From: an uncultured Flavobacteriales bacterium
GTDB taxonomy: Bacteria; Bacteroidota; Bacteroidia; Flavobacteriales_E; Vicingaceae
Assembly (NCBI GenBank): GCA_905479915.1
Contig: CAJQOH010000029.1
Location: 1 to 42,099, forward strand
Direction of reading: 5' to 3'
Length of the DNA: 42,099 nt
The notes beneath the pieces are model-generated. The model made no database searches, had not been told where the DNA came from, and was given only the letters and a program-made list of their open reading frames with translations. Shown here piece after piece: positions 7,586-16,183 of the stretch (position 1 is the first letter of the stretch; each line of letters opens with the position of its first letter). A program made the translations under genes and the position numbers.

Positions 7586-8017
7586 ATGAAAGTAATTATT
7601 AAAACAGAGAAAGGAGATATGACTTTAGAGTTGTATGAAAAAGATGCTCCTAAAACAGTAGAAAACTTTACTACTTTAATCAATAAAGGATATTACAATG
7701 GCTTAACATTTCACAGGGTATTGCCTGACTTTGTAATTCAAGGTGGGTGTCCTGATGGAACTGGTGCTGGTGGACCAGGTTATTCTATAGATTGTGAGTT
7801 AGATGGGGATAATCAATATCATGATAGAGGAGTTTTGTCTATGGCGCATGCAGGAAGAAATACAGGAGGATCTCAATTCTTTATTTGTCATAGTAGAAAT
7901 AATACAGCTCACTTAGACGGTAATCACACTTGTTTTGGAAAAGTAATAGAAGGTGTAGATGTTATTGATGATATTAGAGAGGGAGATAAGATGATCAGCT
8001 TAGAAGTTGTCGCTTAA
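7586..8017 (+). CDS. Cyclophilin-type peptidyl-prolyl cis-trans isomerase
   Basis: 143 residues from the ATG at 7586. The open frame extends upstream to 7553, but the cyclophilin fold begins at [17 protein letters not shown], so the later ATG is preferred. Catalytic and binding residues are present: FHRV (42-45, catalytic Arg44), QGG (52-54), GSQFFI (95-100) and HLDG (109-112). There is no signal peptide, so it is a cytoplasmic PpiB-like foldase that accelerates prolyl isomerisation. It stands alone downstream of pyrB and is closed by a very strong terminator. Confidence 0.93.
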   Translation: MKVIIKTEKGDMTLELYEKDAPKTVENFTTLINKGYYNGLTFHRVLPDFVIQGGCPDGTGAGGPGYSIDCELDGDNQYHDRGVLSMAHAGRNTGGSQFFICHSRNNTAHLDGNHTCFGKVIEGVDVIDDIREGDKMISLEVVA

Positions 8018-8021
8018 CTAT

Positions 8022-8079
8022 CTTCCTAAAATAAAAAAACCTCCAACAGTAATGTTGGAGGTTTTTTTATTTTAGGAAG
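8022..8079. terminator. 26-bp perfect hairpin, bidirectional terminator
   Basis: Positions 8022-8047 are the exact reverse complement of 8054-8079, with a 6-nt loop (AGTAAT). The core is ACCTCCAAC/GTTGGAGGT flanked by A7 and T7, so it can terminate in both directions. A 26-bp mismatch-free stem is longer than normal intrinsic terminators. Confidence 0.9.
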
Positions 8080-8088
8080 GTAAAAATT

Positions 8089-8104
8089 TGGCACAATGCT
8101 TGTC
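8089..8104 (+). promoter_or_regulatory. sigma54 (RpoN)-like promoter
   Basis: TGGCACAATGCTTGTC matches the -24/-12 consensus TGGCACRNNNNTTGCW at the invariant GG and at TGGCAC and TTG with exact spacing; the -12 C is T. The predicted start near 8115 leaves a leader of about 16 nt before the ATG at 8131. No good TAnnTTTG box is seen for this gene. Confidence 0.5.
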
Positions 8105-8130
8105 TTTTCGGAGCTAAATATTTTAAGTAT

Positions 8131-9471
8131 ATGAAGCACGTTTGTATTACCATCATCTTAGTAGTCTCTGTATTGATAAGTTATTCTCAAATTAAGATTA
8201 CAAAGGTAAAAGAAGTTAAAGATTTAATTGAAGAAAATTTTTCGGGAAACGAGCTAGAAATCACAAGTGTGAGATTTAGAGGAAAAAAAAGGGCAATTGG
8301 TCAGTTTGAAAATGGAGGTGTGATCAGTATGAATAAAGGAATAATACTTTCTACAGGCAATGTTATGAAAGCTTTAGGTCCTAATAAGCAAAGTGGAACC
8401 TCTGGAAGGAATTTTAGTTGGGGAAATCGCTACTTATCCAAAATGGCTAAGACTAGAACTAAAGATGCTGCCATTGTAGAGTTTGACTTTATACCTAAAT
8501 CAGAATTTATATCATTTAATTTTGTTTTTGCTTCTGAAGAATACAATGAGTTTGTAGGATCTAATTTTAACGATGTTTTTGCATTTGTGCTGTCTTCTAA
8601 AGGTATGAAACCTAAAAATTTAGCTAAGATACCTGGTACTGGGAGTAGAATTTCTATTAATAGAGTTAATTATAAAAAGAATTCAGAGTATTATATAAAC
8701 AATTCTTCTATACCTACTAGGCGTGTAGTTCCGATTAAATCAGATACTACTTTTTTTGCTATGGATGGTGTTGAATACATGGTTGTACAACAGAAAAATG
8801 TAAAAGCGGCTAGAGCAAAGCGTCCAAAGCATAATATTGAGTTTGATGGGTTTACAAAAGTACTTCAGGCTAAAGCTAGAGTTAAACCAAACAAAAAGTA
8901 CACGTTAAAAATAGCAATTGCCGATGCTGGTGATCGAATTTTGGATTCGGGAGTTTTTATTGAATATGGTTCATTTAATAGTCATGAGAGTTCAGATTTT
9001 AAATATGGAGTTCTAAAAAATGATCAAGATTACTATATCCAAAGTGACACGCTAAAAGTGGAAAAAAAAGATTCAATTGTTAGAACTGATTCTGTTTATA
9101 CGGAATACTATACAATAAGAGATACCATTTACTTTCGATCAAATAAATTTGAGCTAACACCAGGAGTTAAACAGAAGTTAGCACATATGATGGTAGATAT
9201 TCCAAATGAAAAAATTGTTGAGCTTAATATTTCAGGTTATTGTGATGCTAAAGGATCAAGAAGGTATAATAAAGAACTTTCCAAAAAAAGAGCTGATGAA
9301 ATACGAAAATTTGTTCTTCAGCAAGGCGTATCTAAAGAGGTGATACAGCAAGTCGTTGCTTTTGGAGAGGTTGGAAAAAGTAAAGAGGAAAAAAGGAATA
9401 GAAAAGTGGAGATAGAAATTCGGATAGAAAAAACGATAACTGTTGTAAATGAAAAATTAGTGACTTATTAG
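8131..9471 (+). CDS. Choice-of-anchor L domain protein with C-terminal OmpA-like domain
   Basis: 446 residues. A signal peptide (1-20, cut near ISYSQ) leads to a choice-of-anchor L domain (about 30-285) with the diagnostic FVFASEEYNEFVGSNFNDVFAF. Residues about 335-440 are an OmpA/Pal-type peptidoglycan-binding domain: IYFRSNKFELTPG, then ISGYCDAKGSRRYNKELSKK and NRKVEIEI. The first domain occurs in secreted adhesins of Bacteroidota, where the C-terminal anchor varies. Here the anchor is OmpA-like, so it probably stays in the periplasm or is held at the outer membrane. It is the only gene in the window with a sigma54-like promoter. It runs into the convergent ribH gene (7 bp apart). Confidence 0.85.
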   Translation: MKHVCITIILVVSVLISYSQIKITKVKEVKDLIEENFSGNELEITSVRFRGKKRAIGQFENGGVISMNKGIILSTGNVMKALGPNKQSGTSGRNFSWGNRYLSKMAKTRTKDAAIVEFDFIPKSEFISFNFVFASEEYNEFVGSNFNDVFAFVLSSKGMKPKNLAKIPGTGSRISINRVNYKKNSEYYINNSSIPTRRVVPIKSDTTFFAMDGVEYMVVQQKNVKAARAKRPKHNIEFDGFTKVLQAKARVKPNKKYTLKIAIADAGDRILDSGVFIEYGSFNSHESSDFKYGVLKNDQDYYIQSDTLKVEKKDSIVRTDSVYTEYYTIRDTIYFRSNKFELTPGVKQKLAHMMVDIPNEKIVELNISGYCDAKGSRRYNKELSKKRADEIRKFVLQQGVSKEVIQQVVAFGEVGKSKEEKRNRKVEIEIRIEKTITVVNEKLVTY

Positions 9472-9478
9472 TGTTGAC

Positions 9479-9967
9479 TTACAATTCCTTCTGGAACTCA
9501 ACCATTTTAATGGCTGTAACCGCAGCCTCATCACCTTTGTTTCCGTGTTTACCTCCAGATCGATCTATTGCTTGTTGCTCTGTTTTATCTGTTAATACAC
9601 CAAATATTACAGGTTTGTTGTATTTTAGAGATACATCTTTAATTCCTAAAGCCGCTCCTTCACATACAAAATCGAAATGTTTCGTTTCTCCTTGAATTAC
9701 ACTGCCTAAGCAAATTACAGCATCAACAGTTATTTTCTCTAACATTGTTTGAGCCCCTAGGGGCAATTCAAAAGCGCCTGGAATAAATTTAACGGTAATA
9801 TTCTCTTCTGTTGCTCCGTGTTTTAAAAGGGTAGTGTAAGCTCCATTTAAAAGACCTTTGGTAATTTTTTCGTTCCACTCAGAAACAACAATTCCGAAAG
9901 CCATCTTACTAGCATTCGGAACTGAATTAATATCGTAATCTGATAAATTGTTATTTACAGTAGCCAT
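9479..9967 (-). CDS. ribH: 6,7-dimethyl-8-ribityllumazine synthase
   Basis: 162 residues. It makes the riboflavin precursor lumazine from 5-amino-6-ribitylaminouracil and dihydroxybutanone phosphate. Visible active-site elements are FGIVVSEWN (Trp31 stacking on the pyrimidine), PGAFELP (63-69), GSVIQGETKHFDFV with the catalytic-type His97, and FGVLT. The start codon shares one base with the stop of the TPR gene (TAATG), so the pair is translationally coupled. Confidence 0.96.
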   Translation of the reverse strand: MATVNNNLSDYDINSVPNASKMAFGIVVSEWNEKITKGLLNGAYTTLLKHGATEENITVKFIPGAFELPLGAQTMLEKITVDAVICLGSVIQGETKHFDFVCEGAALGIKDVSLKYNKPVIFGVLTDKTEQQAIDRSGGKHGNKGDEAAVTAIKMVEFQKEL

Positions 9968-10650
9968 TATTTTAATGCTTCTACTCTAGAAATATATTTA
10001 TCAATTGTTTGTGCCTCTTTAGAATCTGGGTAATCTGCTTTAATTGATTTGTATTTCTTTTTAGCACCTTCAAAGTCTTGATTTTCTTCGTAAGCTAAAC
10101 CAGCTTTAAATAAGTAGATAGGAGATGTTAGCTTGTTGTCTCCATGAGATACTGCTTTTTCGTAATAGTTGATTGCTTCATCGATATCATTTAATTCCAT
10201 ATAAGAATCTCCAATAGCACCAATTGCAACTGTACTAATCATAACATCATCAGAACTAAAGCTTTTTAATTCTTCAATAGCATATTCATAATCACCAATA
10301 TTTCTATAACAGATACCTAAGTAATAGTGCGCTAAGTTAGCAGCTTTTGTTCCGCTATATTCATCAACTATATCAAGAAAACCGTAGTTTAAACCGTCTC
10401 CATTGATTGCTAGTTGCAAAGAGTCTTGTTCAAAATACTTTTCAGCCATAAACATATCAGACTGTGCTTCAATTTCCATTGGAGCAATAATTAGTTTTTT
10501 ATATCCGAAATAACTACCTATAACTATAATAGCTCCTAAAATCACTATTGATAATACTTTCTTGTTGTCTTCTATGAAAGTTTCTGTTTTACTATAAACT
10601 TCTTGAACATCAACAATTAGCTCTTCGTTTTCTGCTGTATTTTTACTCAT
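9967..10650 (-). CDS. TPR protein with N-terminal membrane anchor (YfgM-like)
   Basis: 227 residues. A cytoplasmic N-terminus (1-33), one transmembrane helix at about 34-53 (VLSIVILGAIIVIGSYFGYK), then four or so TPR units (for example AAHYYLGICYRNIGDYEYAIEELKSF shape, DEAINYYEKAVSHGD, FEGAKKKYKSIKADYPDS). The domain order resembles YfgM, a SecYEG-associated TPR protein, but that link is only structural. It is coupled to ribH and divergent from recF, a common Flavobacteriales arrangement. A TTG-N20-TATTTTTG promoter lies upstream. Confidence 0.82.
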   Translation of the reverse strand: MSKNTAENEELIVDVQEVYSKTETFIEDNKKVLSIVILGAIIVIGSYFGYKKLIIAPMEIEAQSDMFMAEKYFEQDSLQLAINGDGLNYGFLDIVDEYSGTKAANLAHYYLGICYRNIGDYEYAIEELKSFSSDDVMISTVAIGAIGDSYMELNDIDEAINYYEKAVSHGDNKLTSPIYLFKAGLAYEENQDFEGAKKKYKSIKADYPDSKEAQTIDKYISRVEALK

Positions 10651-10677
10651 TTTTAATAAGGTATTTTATAAGACTGG

Positions 10678-10708
10678 CAAAAATAGTTTTTTTTAACTCG
10701 ATTAACAA
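10678..10708 (-). promoter_or_regulatory. Promoter of the TPR-ribH operon
   Basis: On the minus strand TTG (10708-10706), a 20-nt spacer and TATTTTTG (10685-10678) fit the Bacteroidota promoter consensus. The -7 box lies 27 nt from the start codon. Confidence 0.6.
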
Positions 10709-10718
10709 TTTTAACAGT

Positions 10719-10726
10719 TAAATTTG
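10719..10726 (+). promoter_or_regulatory. recF -7 box, probable leaderless start
   Basis: TAAATTTG fits TAnnTTTG and ends only 4 nt before the recF ATG at 10731, so the transcript should begin at or within a few bases of the start codon. It lies back to back with the TPR promoter. Confidence 0.5.
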
Positions 10727-10730
10727 TAAG

Positions 10731-11834
10731 ATGTTTTTAAAGCAACTTTCTATACTCAATTTCAAAAACTATGAAGAGGCTCAGTTAGAGTTGTCAGAAA
10801 AAATCAATTGCTTTTTAGGTAACAATGGAGAGGGAAAGACTAACTTGTTGGATGCAATTTATTATTTATCTTTCTGTAAGAGTTATTTTAACCCAATTGA
10901 TAGTCAGAATATAAAACATGAATCTCCATTTTTTGTTGTTGAAGGATACTATCAAAATAAAGATAAGGAAGAGGTTATTTATTGCGGTTTAAAGCGCAAT
11001 CAGAAAAAACAATTTAAACGGAATAAAAAAAATTATGATAAACTAGCGGATCATATTGGCAGGATCCCTCTAGTAATTATTACACCGTTAGATATTTTAC
11101 TGATTATTGATGGGAGTGATATTAGAAGAAAGTTTGTTGATGGGATTATATCTCAATATGACACTAGTTATTTAACAAATTTATTGGCTTACAATAAGGC
11201 CCTTAATCATCGTAACCTTTTGCTTAAATCATTTTGGATTAACAGAAACTTTGATAAAGATTCTCTTGATGTTTGGGATGATCAATTGGTACAATATGGA
11301 AATTTAATTTATGCGTCTCGAAAGAAATTTATAGATGATTTTACACCTATTTTCCAAAAGTACTATACTGAAATAAGTAAGGACCAAGAAGAGGTGGCGT
11401 TAGAATATCGTTCACAATTAAACGAAGGAGATTTTGAATCTCTCCTTAAGGAAAATTTAGATAAAGATAGAGGGAATCATTATAGCAATATAGGGATTCA
11501 TAAAGACGATTTGTTGTTTAAGTTAGGAGGTTTACAATTAAAGAAATTTGGTTCTCAAGGACAACAAAAGACTTATTTATTGGCATTAAAACTAGCTCAG
11601 GCTGAACTGATTAAGAACATCAGTGAAGAGGATGTGATCATATTGTTGGATGACATTTACGATAAGCTGGATGGTAAAAGAATGAGTCAATTAATGGGTA
11701 TTGTTGGTAGCGGTAATTTTGGACAGGTATTTATTACAGATACAAATTTGGAGCGTATTCCATCAATACTAACTGAGGAAAAGATTAATTTTAAATCGTT
11801 TAAAATAGAAGAAGGAAGCGTTAAAGATGTCTAA
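10731..11834 (+). CDS. recF: DNA replication and repair protein RecF
   Basis: 367 residues, an ABC-type ATPase of the SMC class that helps load RecA on gapped DNA with RecO/RecR. Walker A is GNNGEGKT (30-37), the signature motif is FGSQGQQKT (273-281), and Walker B is VIILLDD (302-308) followed by a D-loop region. The start MFLKQLSILNFKNYEE is the standard RecF beginning. It overlaps the following DUF721 gene by 8 bp. Confidence 0.95.
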   Translation: MFLKQLSILNFKNYEEAQLELSEKINCFLGNNGEGKTNLLDAIYYLSFCKSYFNPIDSQNIKHESPFFVVEGYYQNKDKEEVIYCGLKRNQKKQFKRNKKNYDKLADHIGRIPLVIITPLDILLIIDGSDIRRKFVDGIISQYDTSYLTNLLAYNKALNHRNLLLKSFWINRNFDKDSLDVWDDQLVQYGNLIYASRKKFIDDFTPIFQKYYTEISKDQEEVALEYRSQLNEGDFESLLKENLDKDRGNHYSNIGIHKDDLLFKLGGLQLKKFGSQGQQKTYLLALKLAQAELIKNISEEDVIILLDDIYDKLDGKRMSQLMGIVGSGNFGQVFITDTNLERIPSILTEEKINFKSFKIEEGSVKDV

Positions 11835-12114
11835 AGAAGAAACTCCATTAAAAAAAACAATCGATCAATTACTGAGGGCTTATGGCTATCAAGATCAGCT
11901 TGATGAGATTGAGTTGATTAAAATTTATGAGGGCTTAGTAGGGAAAGTATTTGCCAATCATACGCAAAAGATTGGTTTTAAGAATAGGATTTTATACGTA
12001 AAACTAGATTCAGCTTCTTTAAAACAAGAGTTGAATTATGTTAAGGAGGGTTTGGTTGAGAAAATTAACAGAGAAATAGGGAGGAGACTGGTAGATAAAA
12101 TTGTAATTAAGTGA
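11827..12114 (+). CDS. DUF721 domain protein
   Basis: 95 residues matching the small DUF721 family (DciA-related): SLKQELNYVKEGLVEKINREIG follows a KNRILYVKLDS strand, the usual KH-like fold. In many bacteria the larger DUF721 protein DciA helps load the replicative helicase; whether this short version does so is unproven. Its place directly after recF, overlapping by 8 bp, is conserved in Bacteroidota and fits a DNA-replication role. It also overlaps the next gene by 4 bp. Confidence 0.85.
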   Translation: MSKEETPLKKTIDQLLRAYGYQDQLDEIELIKIYEGLVGKVFANHTQKIGFKNRILYVKLDSASLKQELNYVKEGLVEKINREIGRRLVDKIVIK

Positions 12115-12656
12115 GTGCTGTTAAAAACATACAAGAAAAAATAGGCCGTTTTCTTCTTAAGAAGGATCAGAAAAACATGAGAAGAAATGTTAAGGCATTT
12201 AGTATTGAGAAGGCTTCTACAATAGGAGTGATTTACAATGCAACGAATCGTAATGATTCAGAGGTTGTAAAGAAATTTATACAGTACTTAAAAGAAGAAC
12301 GTAAAGATGTATTGTCGTTAGGTTTTATAGATTCAAAGGATTCTTCAGATATGGTGAAACCCCATTTGAATTATGTTTACTTTGATAGAAAAGACTTGTC
12401 AAAATCTTTAAGACCAAAGAGTTTAGAGGTAGAAAATTTTATCAATAAATCATTTAGCATATTGATAGATTTAAGTGTTGATGAGTGTTTTCAAATAGAA
12501 TATATTACTGGTTTATCTAGTGCTAAGTTTAAAGTAGGTGCTTCGGGAGCTTATCGTAATGATTCTTGTGATTTGCTTATTGATATTGAAGAAAATAAAA
12601 CAATCGAATACTTAATTATTCAAATTAAGCATTATTTAAAAATGATTAAGAACTGA
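12111..12656 (+). CDS. DUF6913-type conserved protein of unknown function
   Basis: 181 residues starting at GTG 12111, overlapping the DUF721 stop (GTGA). It resembles a conserved Flavobacteriales family, which I recall as DUF6913: a basic N-terminus (KDQKNMRRNVKAF), a predicted alpha/beta core with IGVIYNATN and FINKSFSILIDLSVDECF, then GLSSAKFKVGASGAY and a C-terminal helix. There are no catalytic motifs that I recognise, no signal peptide and no membrane helix. It is the third gene of the recF run and ends at a strong terminator. Confidence 0.7.
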   Translation: MSAVKNIQEKIGRFLLKKDQKNMRRNVKAFSIEKASTIGVIYNATNRNDSEVVKKFIQYLKEERKDVLSLGFIDSKDSSDMVKPHLNYVYFDRKDLSKSLRPKSLEVENFINKSFSILIDLSVDECFQIEYITGLSSAKFKVGASGAYRNDSCDLLIDIEENKTIEYLIIQIKHYLKMIKN

Positions 12657-12677
12657 TTTCAATTCTTTACTGATAAA

Positions 12678-12707
12678 AAAAAGGGTCTTCAATTTGAAGA
12701 CCCTTTT
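12678..12707. terminator. Bidirectional terminator, DUF6913 gene / subtilase
   Basis: Stem GGGTCTTC/GAAGACCC (12683-12690 with 12696-12703), a 5-nt loop, flanked by A8 on the left and T5 on the right, so it serves the convergent genes on both sides. Confidence 0.88.
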
Positions 12708-12726
12708 TGATTTAATTAAAAGTGGT

Positions 12727-15700
12727 TTAGTTTTTAACTACTTTAAAAGATTCTATTCCTTCACTTGTTTCTAATTGTAAGAAATATAAACCTTTACTAG
12801 CGTTTGTTAAATCTATATTCAGTTTGTTCTGAGTTAAATTACGTGAACTGTAAATTACTTTTCCAGTAACATCTAATAATTCGATTTGTAAAACATTGTC
12901 TAATCCGTCAATGTATAAAATGTTGTTTGTAGGATTAGGATAAACACCATACACATTGTCATTGTTAGCTGCATCAATTCCTGTACAAGGATCTACTATA
13001 ATCGTAATTTGGTCAGTACTAGAACAACCATTAGAGTTTGCTGTTCCAGTAACTGTATAAGTTGTAGTTGCTCCTGGAGCAAAAGCTACACCATCAGTAG
13101 CACCATTATCCCAAACATAACTGTCAGCACCACCACCCGTTAAGGTAATCATGTCTCCTGCACAAATTGTTGTAGCCGTAGGGCTAACTGATGCAGTAAC
13201 TGTTGGAGAAGGAATAATTGTTACACTTCCATTAGATACATCATTTCCACATGTATTGGTAATTGTTAAAGAGTAGGAATGCGTTCCTGCTGCACCAAAA
13301 CTCATGCTTGGGAAGGCTCCAGTTGCTGTAGAGCTAACAGGAGATCCTGCTGGGAAGCTCCAGCTAAAGTTGTTTGCTCCAGTAGATGTACTTCCGTCAA
13401 AGAAAACATCTGTTCCACTACATATAGATCCGGAAGGACTATGACTAGAGGCAGCTATTGGTGCAACATCAACATATATTGTTTTAGAAGCATTACCTGT
13501 ACATCCTCCAACAGTAGAAGTTACACTATAAATACTATTTGTTGTAGGACTAGGAGTAATTGACGCTCCAGCGCCTCCAGGGGTCCAAGTGTAAGTACCT
13601 CCACCAGATGCTGTTAAAGTAGTAGGACTTCCTGTACAAATGGTATCTGCAGTTGCAGTAATGTTTATAGTTGGATTGGCAGTTACATTAATATCAACAG
13701 AGTCAATTTTATACGTACTACAACCTCCACCTACAACTTGCAAGTAAGTTCTATATGTTCCTGCAGTATTGTAAATAACACTGTCAATTACATTGATTGA
13801 TAGGTTAGGGTTTACTCCAGGGAATGACCATAACAAAGTATCTTGGTATGTTGATCCTGTAGCATCATAATTTACAAATTCACCTTCACAAATGTTTATA
13901 GAACTTGTGTTTAGTGTAACAGAAGCTGGTGTTGCTGTTAATACAGGGAAGATGTAATTACTTAAAGCAGTAATTCCATTCCATCCAGTAATGTACGTTT
14001 GCCACGTTCCATCACTTAATTCTTCATAACCAGTAGTTAAACTTGCTTCTGCATTATCGCTAGTAACTATAGCTAAAGTATCTCCAGAATTAATGTTTAA
14101 GTTAGAAAAATCTATTCCAACAGCAATTTCAGAAGATGCTGGAAGAGCTACAGGAGAGTTAAATCTCCAGTAATAAATACTTCCGCTTGTTACATAATCT
14201 GCAAGGTTAAGTGTTCTTGTGGCTAATGGAGCTCCGGTTGGAGTACCTCCAGTCGCATCCCAAACATTTAAATCAAATGTTGGACTAGTTCCGTTTGTGG
14301 CATTACCTATCCAAACATAAACTCCTTCAACAAATTGAGTATTTAAACCTACAACTCCTGAAGGAAAGTATTCAGCTTTAGCAACATGAGAAGGTCCTGT
14401 AATTGCATTGTTTCCAGAAACATATCCTCCTGCCGTAGCGCTATATAATGATGGAGTCCATCCAACGTGAATAGCTGCATTCGATGAAAAAGTATTGTCA
14501 TCTAAGTTAAGCTCGTTACAAGCCCCTGGAGAAGTAACCGTTATGTATGCAGATTTAGTTTCAGTATCATTACCATTACTATTTGTAGCAGTTAATGAAA
14601 CTTCGTAAACACCCGGAGTATTGTAAGTTACTATGTGAGGTCCTTGTGTGTTTGCTGTAGAAGGAGTTACACCACCAAGTGTTTGATTGTCAAAATTCCA
14701 CGCCCATTGAGTAGGTCCAAATGTGGATTGATCCGTAAATGTAACCGATCCTCCAGCTGTTATTGATGTGATGTTAGCAGAGAACATTGCATTTGGAGCA
14801 TTGTTTAATGATGCTCCTACACAGTTCATAGCAGCTAAAGCGTTTATTCTTCCTGCTCCTAACTCACCTATATAACTCGGGTTCGCTGCATCAATATTAT
14901 CAGCAGTAGTATATAAACAGTTTATAAGGTCTGTATTTGGCATATTTGGGTTTAAAGATTTCATTAACCCTAATAATCCAGCTACCATCGGACATGCCAT
15001 AGAAGTACCTTGTAAGTTTGCATAGTTGTTATTCGGAACTGTACTGTATATAAATGTTCCTGGAGCAGAGATATCTACAGAGTTAGCACCATAACAAGAA
15101 AAACTTGCTTTAGAATCATTTGTTGTTGTTGCAGCAACCGCAATTGCATTAGCATAACTAGAAGGGTAGTGTGGAGTAACATCATTATCTACATTACTAT
15201 TTCCAGCAGCAGCTACAACAATAGACCCTTGATTTGTAGCCCAGTTTACCATGTTTTGTCCGTAATTAGAGAAACTTGTACCTCCCCAAGAACAGTTAAT
15301 GATATCTGCACCATTTAAAGCTGCATAATAAATTCCATCATATCCGTTATTCACTGAATTAGAACCAGCACTGTTTGGTGTAGATTTAACAGCCATTATA
15401 GAAATACCAAATCCGATTGATGAAACACCAACATTGTTATTTGTTTCTGCACCTGTTGTACCAGCAACATGTGTTCCGTGATCCCATGAAGTGTTTAGTG
15501 GGTTTGGATTGTTATCGTTATCTCCAACATCAAATCCGTTTACATCATCAATATAGCCGTTATTGTCATCATCAACTCCATTGTTAGGAATCTCTCCAGG
15601 ATTTGTCCATAATACTCCAGCTAAATCTGGGTGAGTAATTTGTATAGCGTTATCTGTTGTGGCAACAACAATTGAAGAGCTTCCAACTCCAACGTTCCAT

Positions 15701-15774
15701 GCATTTTCTGCATCAATTTTGGTTAACCCCCCACATTTGTGAAGCATGAAAAGGATCGTTAGGTACAACATCAA
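12727..15774 (-). CDS. S8 subtilisin-family protease, main part (frameshifted), PKD and T9SS sorting domains
   Basis: The 1015-codon frame carries the catalytic and C-terminal parts of a secreted subtilase. The triad is D41 (VATTDNAI), H102 (DHGTHVAG) and S258 (GTSMACPMVAG), with oxyanion N192 (AAAGNSN). A PKD domain follows (about 327-414), then a jelly-roll-like region (about 420-640), further PKD/Ig-like repeats, and a type A T9SS sorting domain (about 943-1015, beginning GVYPNPTNNILYIDG). The first 15 or so codons are out-of-frame read-through. The signal peptide and propeptide lie in another frame (15713-16183). Removing one G from the G6 run at 15727-15732 joins them into a 1151-residue protein that aligns with the intact paralogue at 16496-18133. 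Confidence 0.85.
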   Translation of the reverse strand: MMLYLTILFMLHKCGGLTKIDAENAWNVGVGSSSIVVATTDNAIQITHPDLAGVLWTNPGEIPNNGVDDDNNGYIDDVNGFDVGDNDNNPNPLNTSWDHGTHVAGTTGAETNNNVGVSSIGFGISIMAVKSTPNSAGSNSVNNGYDGIYYAALNGADIINCSWGGTSFSNYGQNMVNWATNQGSIVVAAAGNSNVDNDVTPHYPSSYANAIAVAATTTNDSKASFSCYGANSVDISAPGTFIYSTVPNNNYANLQGTSMACPMVAGLLGLMKSLNPNMPNTDLINCLYTTADNIDAANPSYIGELGAGRINALAAMNCVGASLNNAPNAMFSANITSITAGGSVTFTDQSTFGPTQWAWNFDNQTLGGVTPSTANTQGPHIVTYNTPGVYEVSLTATNSNGNDTETKSAYITVTSPGACNELNLDDNTFSSNAAIHVGWTPSLYSATAGGYVSGNNAITGPSHVAKAEYFPSGVVGLNTQFVEGVYVWIGNATNGTSPTFDLNVWDATGGTPTGAPLATRTLNLADYVTSGSIYYWRFNSPVALPASSEIAVGIDFSNLNINSGDTLAIVTSDNAEASLTTGYEELSDGTWQTYITGWNGITALSNYIFPVLTATPASVTLNTSSINICEGEFVNYDATGSTYQDTLLWSFPGVNPNLSINVIDSVIYNTAGTYRTYLQVVGGGCSTYKIDSVDINVTANPTINITATADTICTGSPTTLTASGGGTYTWTPGGAGASITPSPTTNSIYSVTSTVGGCTGNASKTIYVDVAPIAASSHSPSGSICSGTDVFFDGSTSTGANNFSWSFPAGSPVSSTATGAFPSMSFGAAGTHSYSLTITNTCGNDVSNGSVTIIPSPTVTASVSPTATTICAGDMITLTGGGADSYVWDNGATDGVAFAPGATTTYTVTGTANSNGCSSTDQITIIVDPCTGIDAANNDNVYGVYPNPTNNILYIDGLDNVLQIELLDVTGKVIYSSRNLTQNKLNIDLTNASKGLYFLQLETSEGIESFKVVKN

Positions 15775-16183
15775 TAGTCATTAATGGAACTTTTTCAGCG
15801 TAAACTACTTTTCCAGACTCTTCTAATTCAGCAATGAATTGATCAATATTGTTGATGTCTGCAAATTCAATGTGATACGTTCTCATTAATGCATCAGAAC
15901 CATAAGCTCTTGGAGCAGGTTTGTGAACTCTAACTATAGAGTGAGCTGTAAATACATCTCTTAAATAAGGAAATGACGAAAGCTTCATTTTGTTTAAGTC
16001 TGGCTTAACCTTGCCGTCTTGAGAAATAGTGTGTTCTACATATTGATCTGCTTTTAGTTGAAACCAGATTTGTCCATCAATATATTCTTTATGAACAGTT
16101 TGAGAAAAACCATTATTAAAAAACAAAATTGATAAAGATAACAAGGTTATTCCCTTGAAAAAGGTGTGTAATTTTTTCTTCAT
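15713..16183 (-). CDS. S8 protease N-terminal fragment (signal peptide and propeptide), frameshifted
   Basis: 156 codons with a signal peptide (MKKKLHTFFKGITLLSLSIL, cut near FSQ) and an inhibitor-I9-like propeptide closely matching the intact paralogue: KEYIDGQIWFQLKAD, FTAHSIVRVHKPAPRAYGS, ALMRTYHIEFADINN, SGKVVYAEKVPLMTIDVVPN. After PFHASQMWG the frame goes off, reading VNQN and a stop. The paralogue continues QWGLDSMKAESAW, and the other frame here continues CGGLTKIDAENAW. The break therefore lies in the run of six G (15727-15732). As sequenced, the mature protease cannot be made from this start without slippage. Confidence 0.85.
   Translation of the reverse strand: MKKKLHTFFKGITLLSLSILFFNNGFSQTVHKEYIDGQIWFQLKADQYVEHTISQDGKVKPDLNKMKLSSFPYLRDVFTAHSIVRVHKPAPRAYGSDALMRTYHIEFADINNIDQFIAELEESGKVVYAEKVPLMTIDVVPNDPFHASQMWGVNQN

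Noticed and set aside
9471-9695. Plus-strand frame opposite ribH
   Set aside because: It is the antisense of a well-defined ribH gene; the translation has no family resemblance.
13279-13563. Plus-strand Cys/Arg-rich frame inside the subtilase
   Set aside because: Antisense to the PKD/Ig region; Cys and Arg richness comes from the complement of Thr/Ala/Gly codons.
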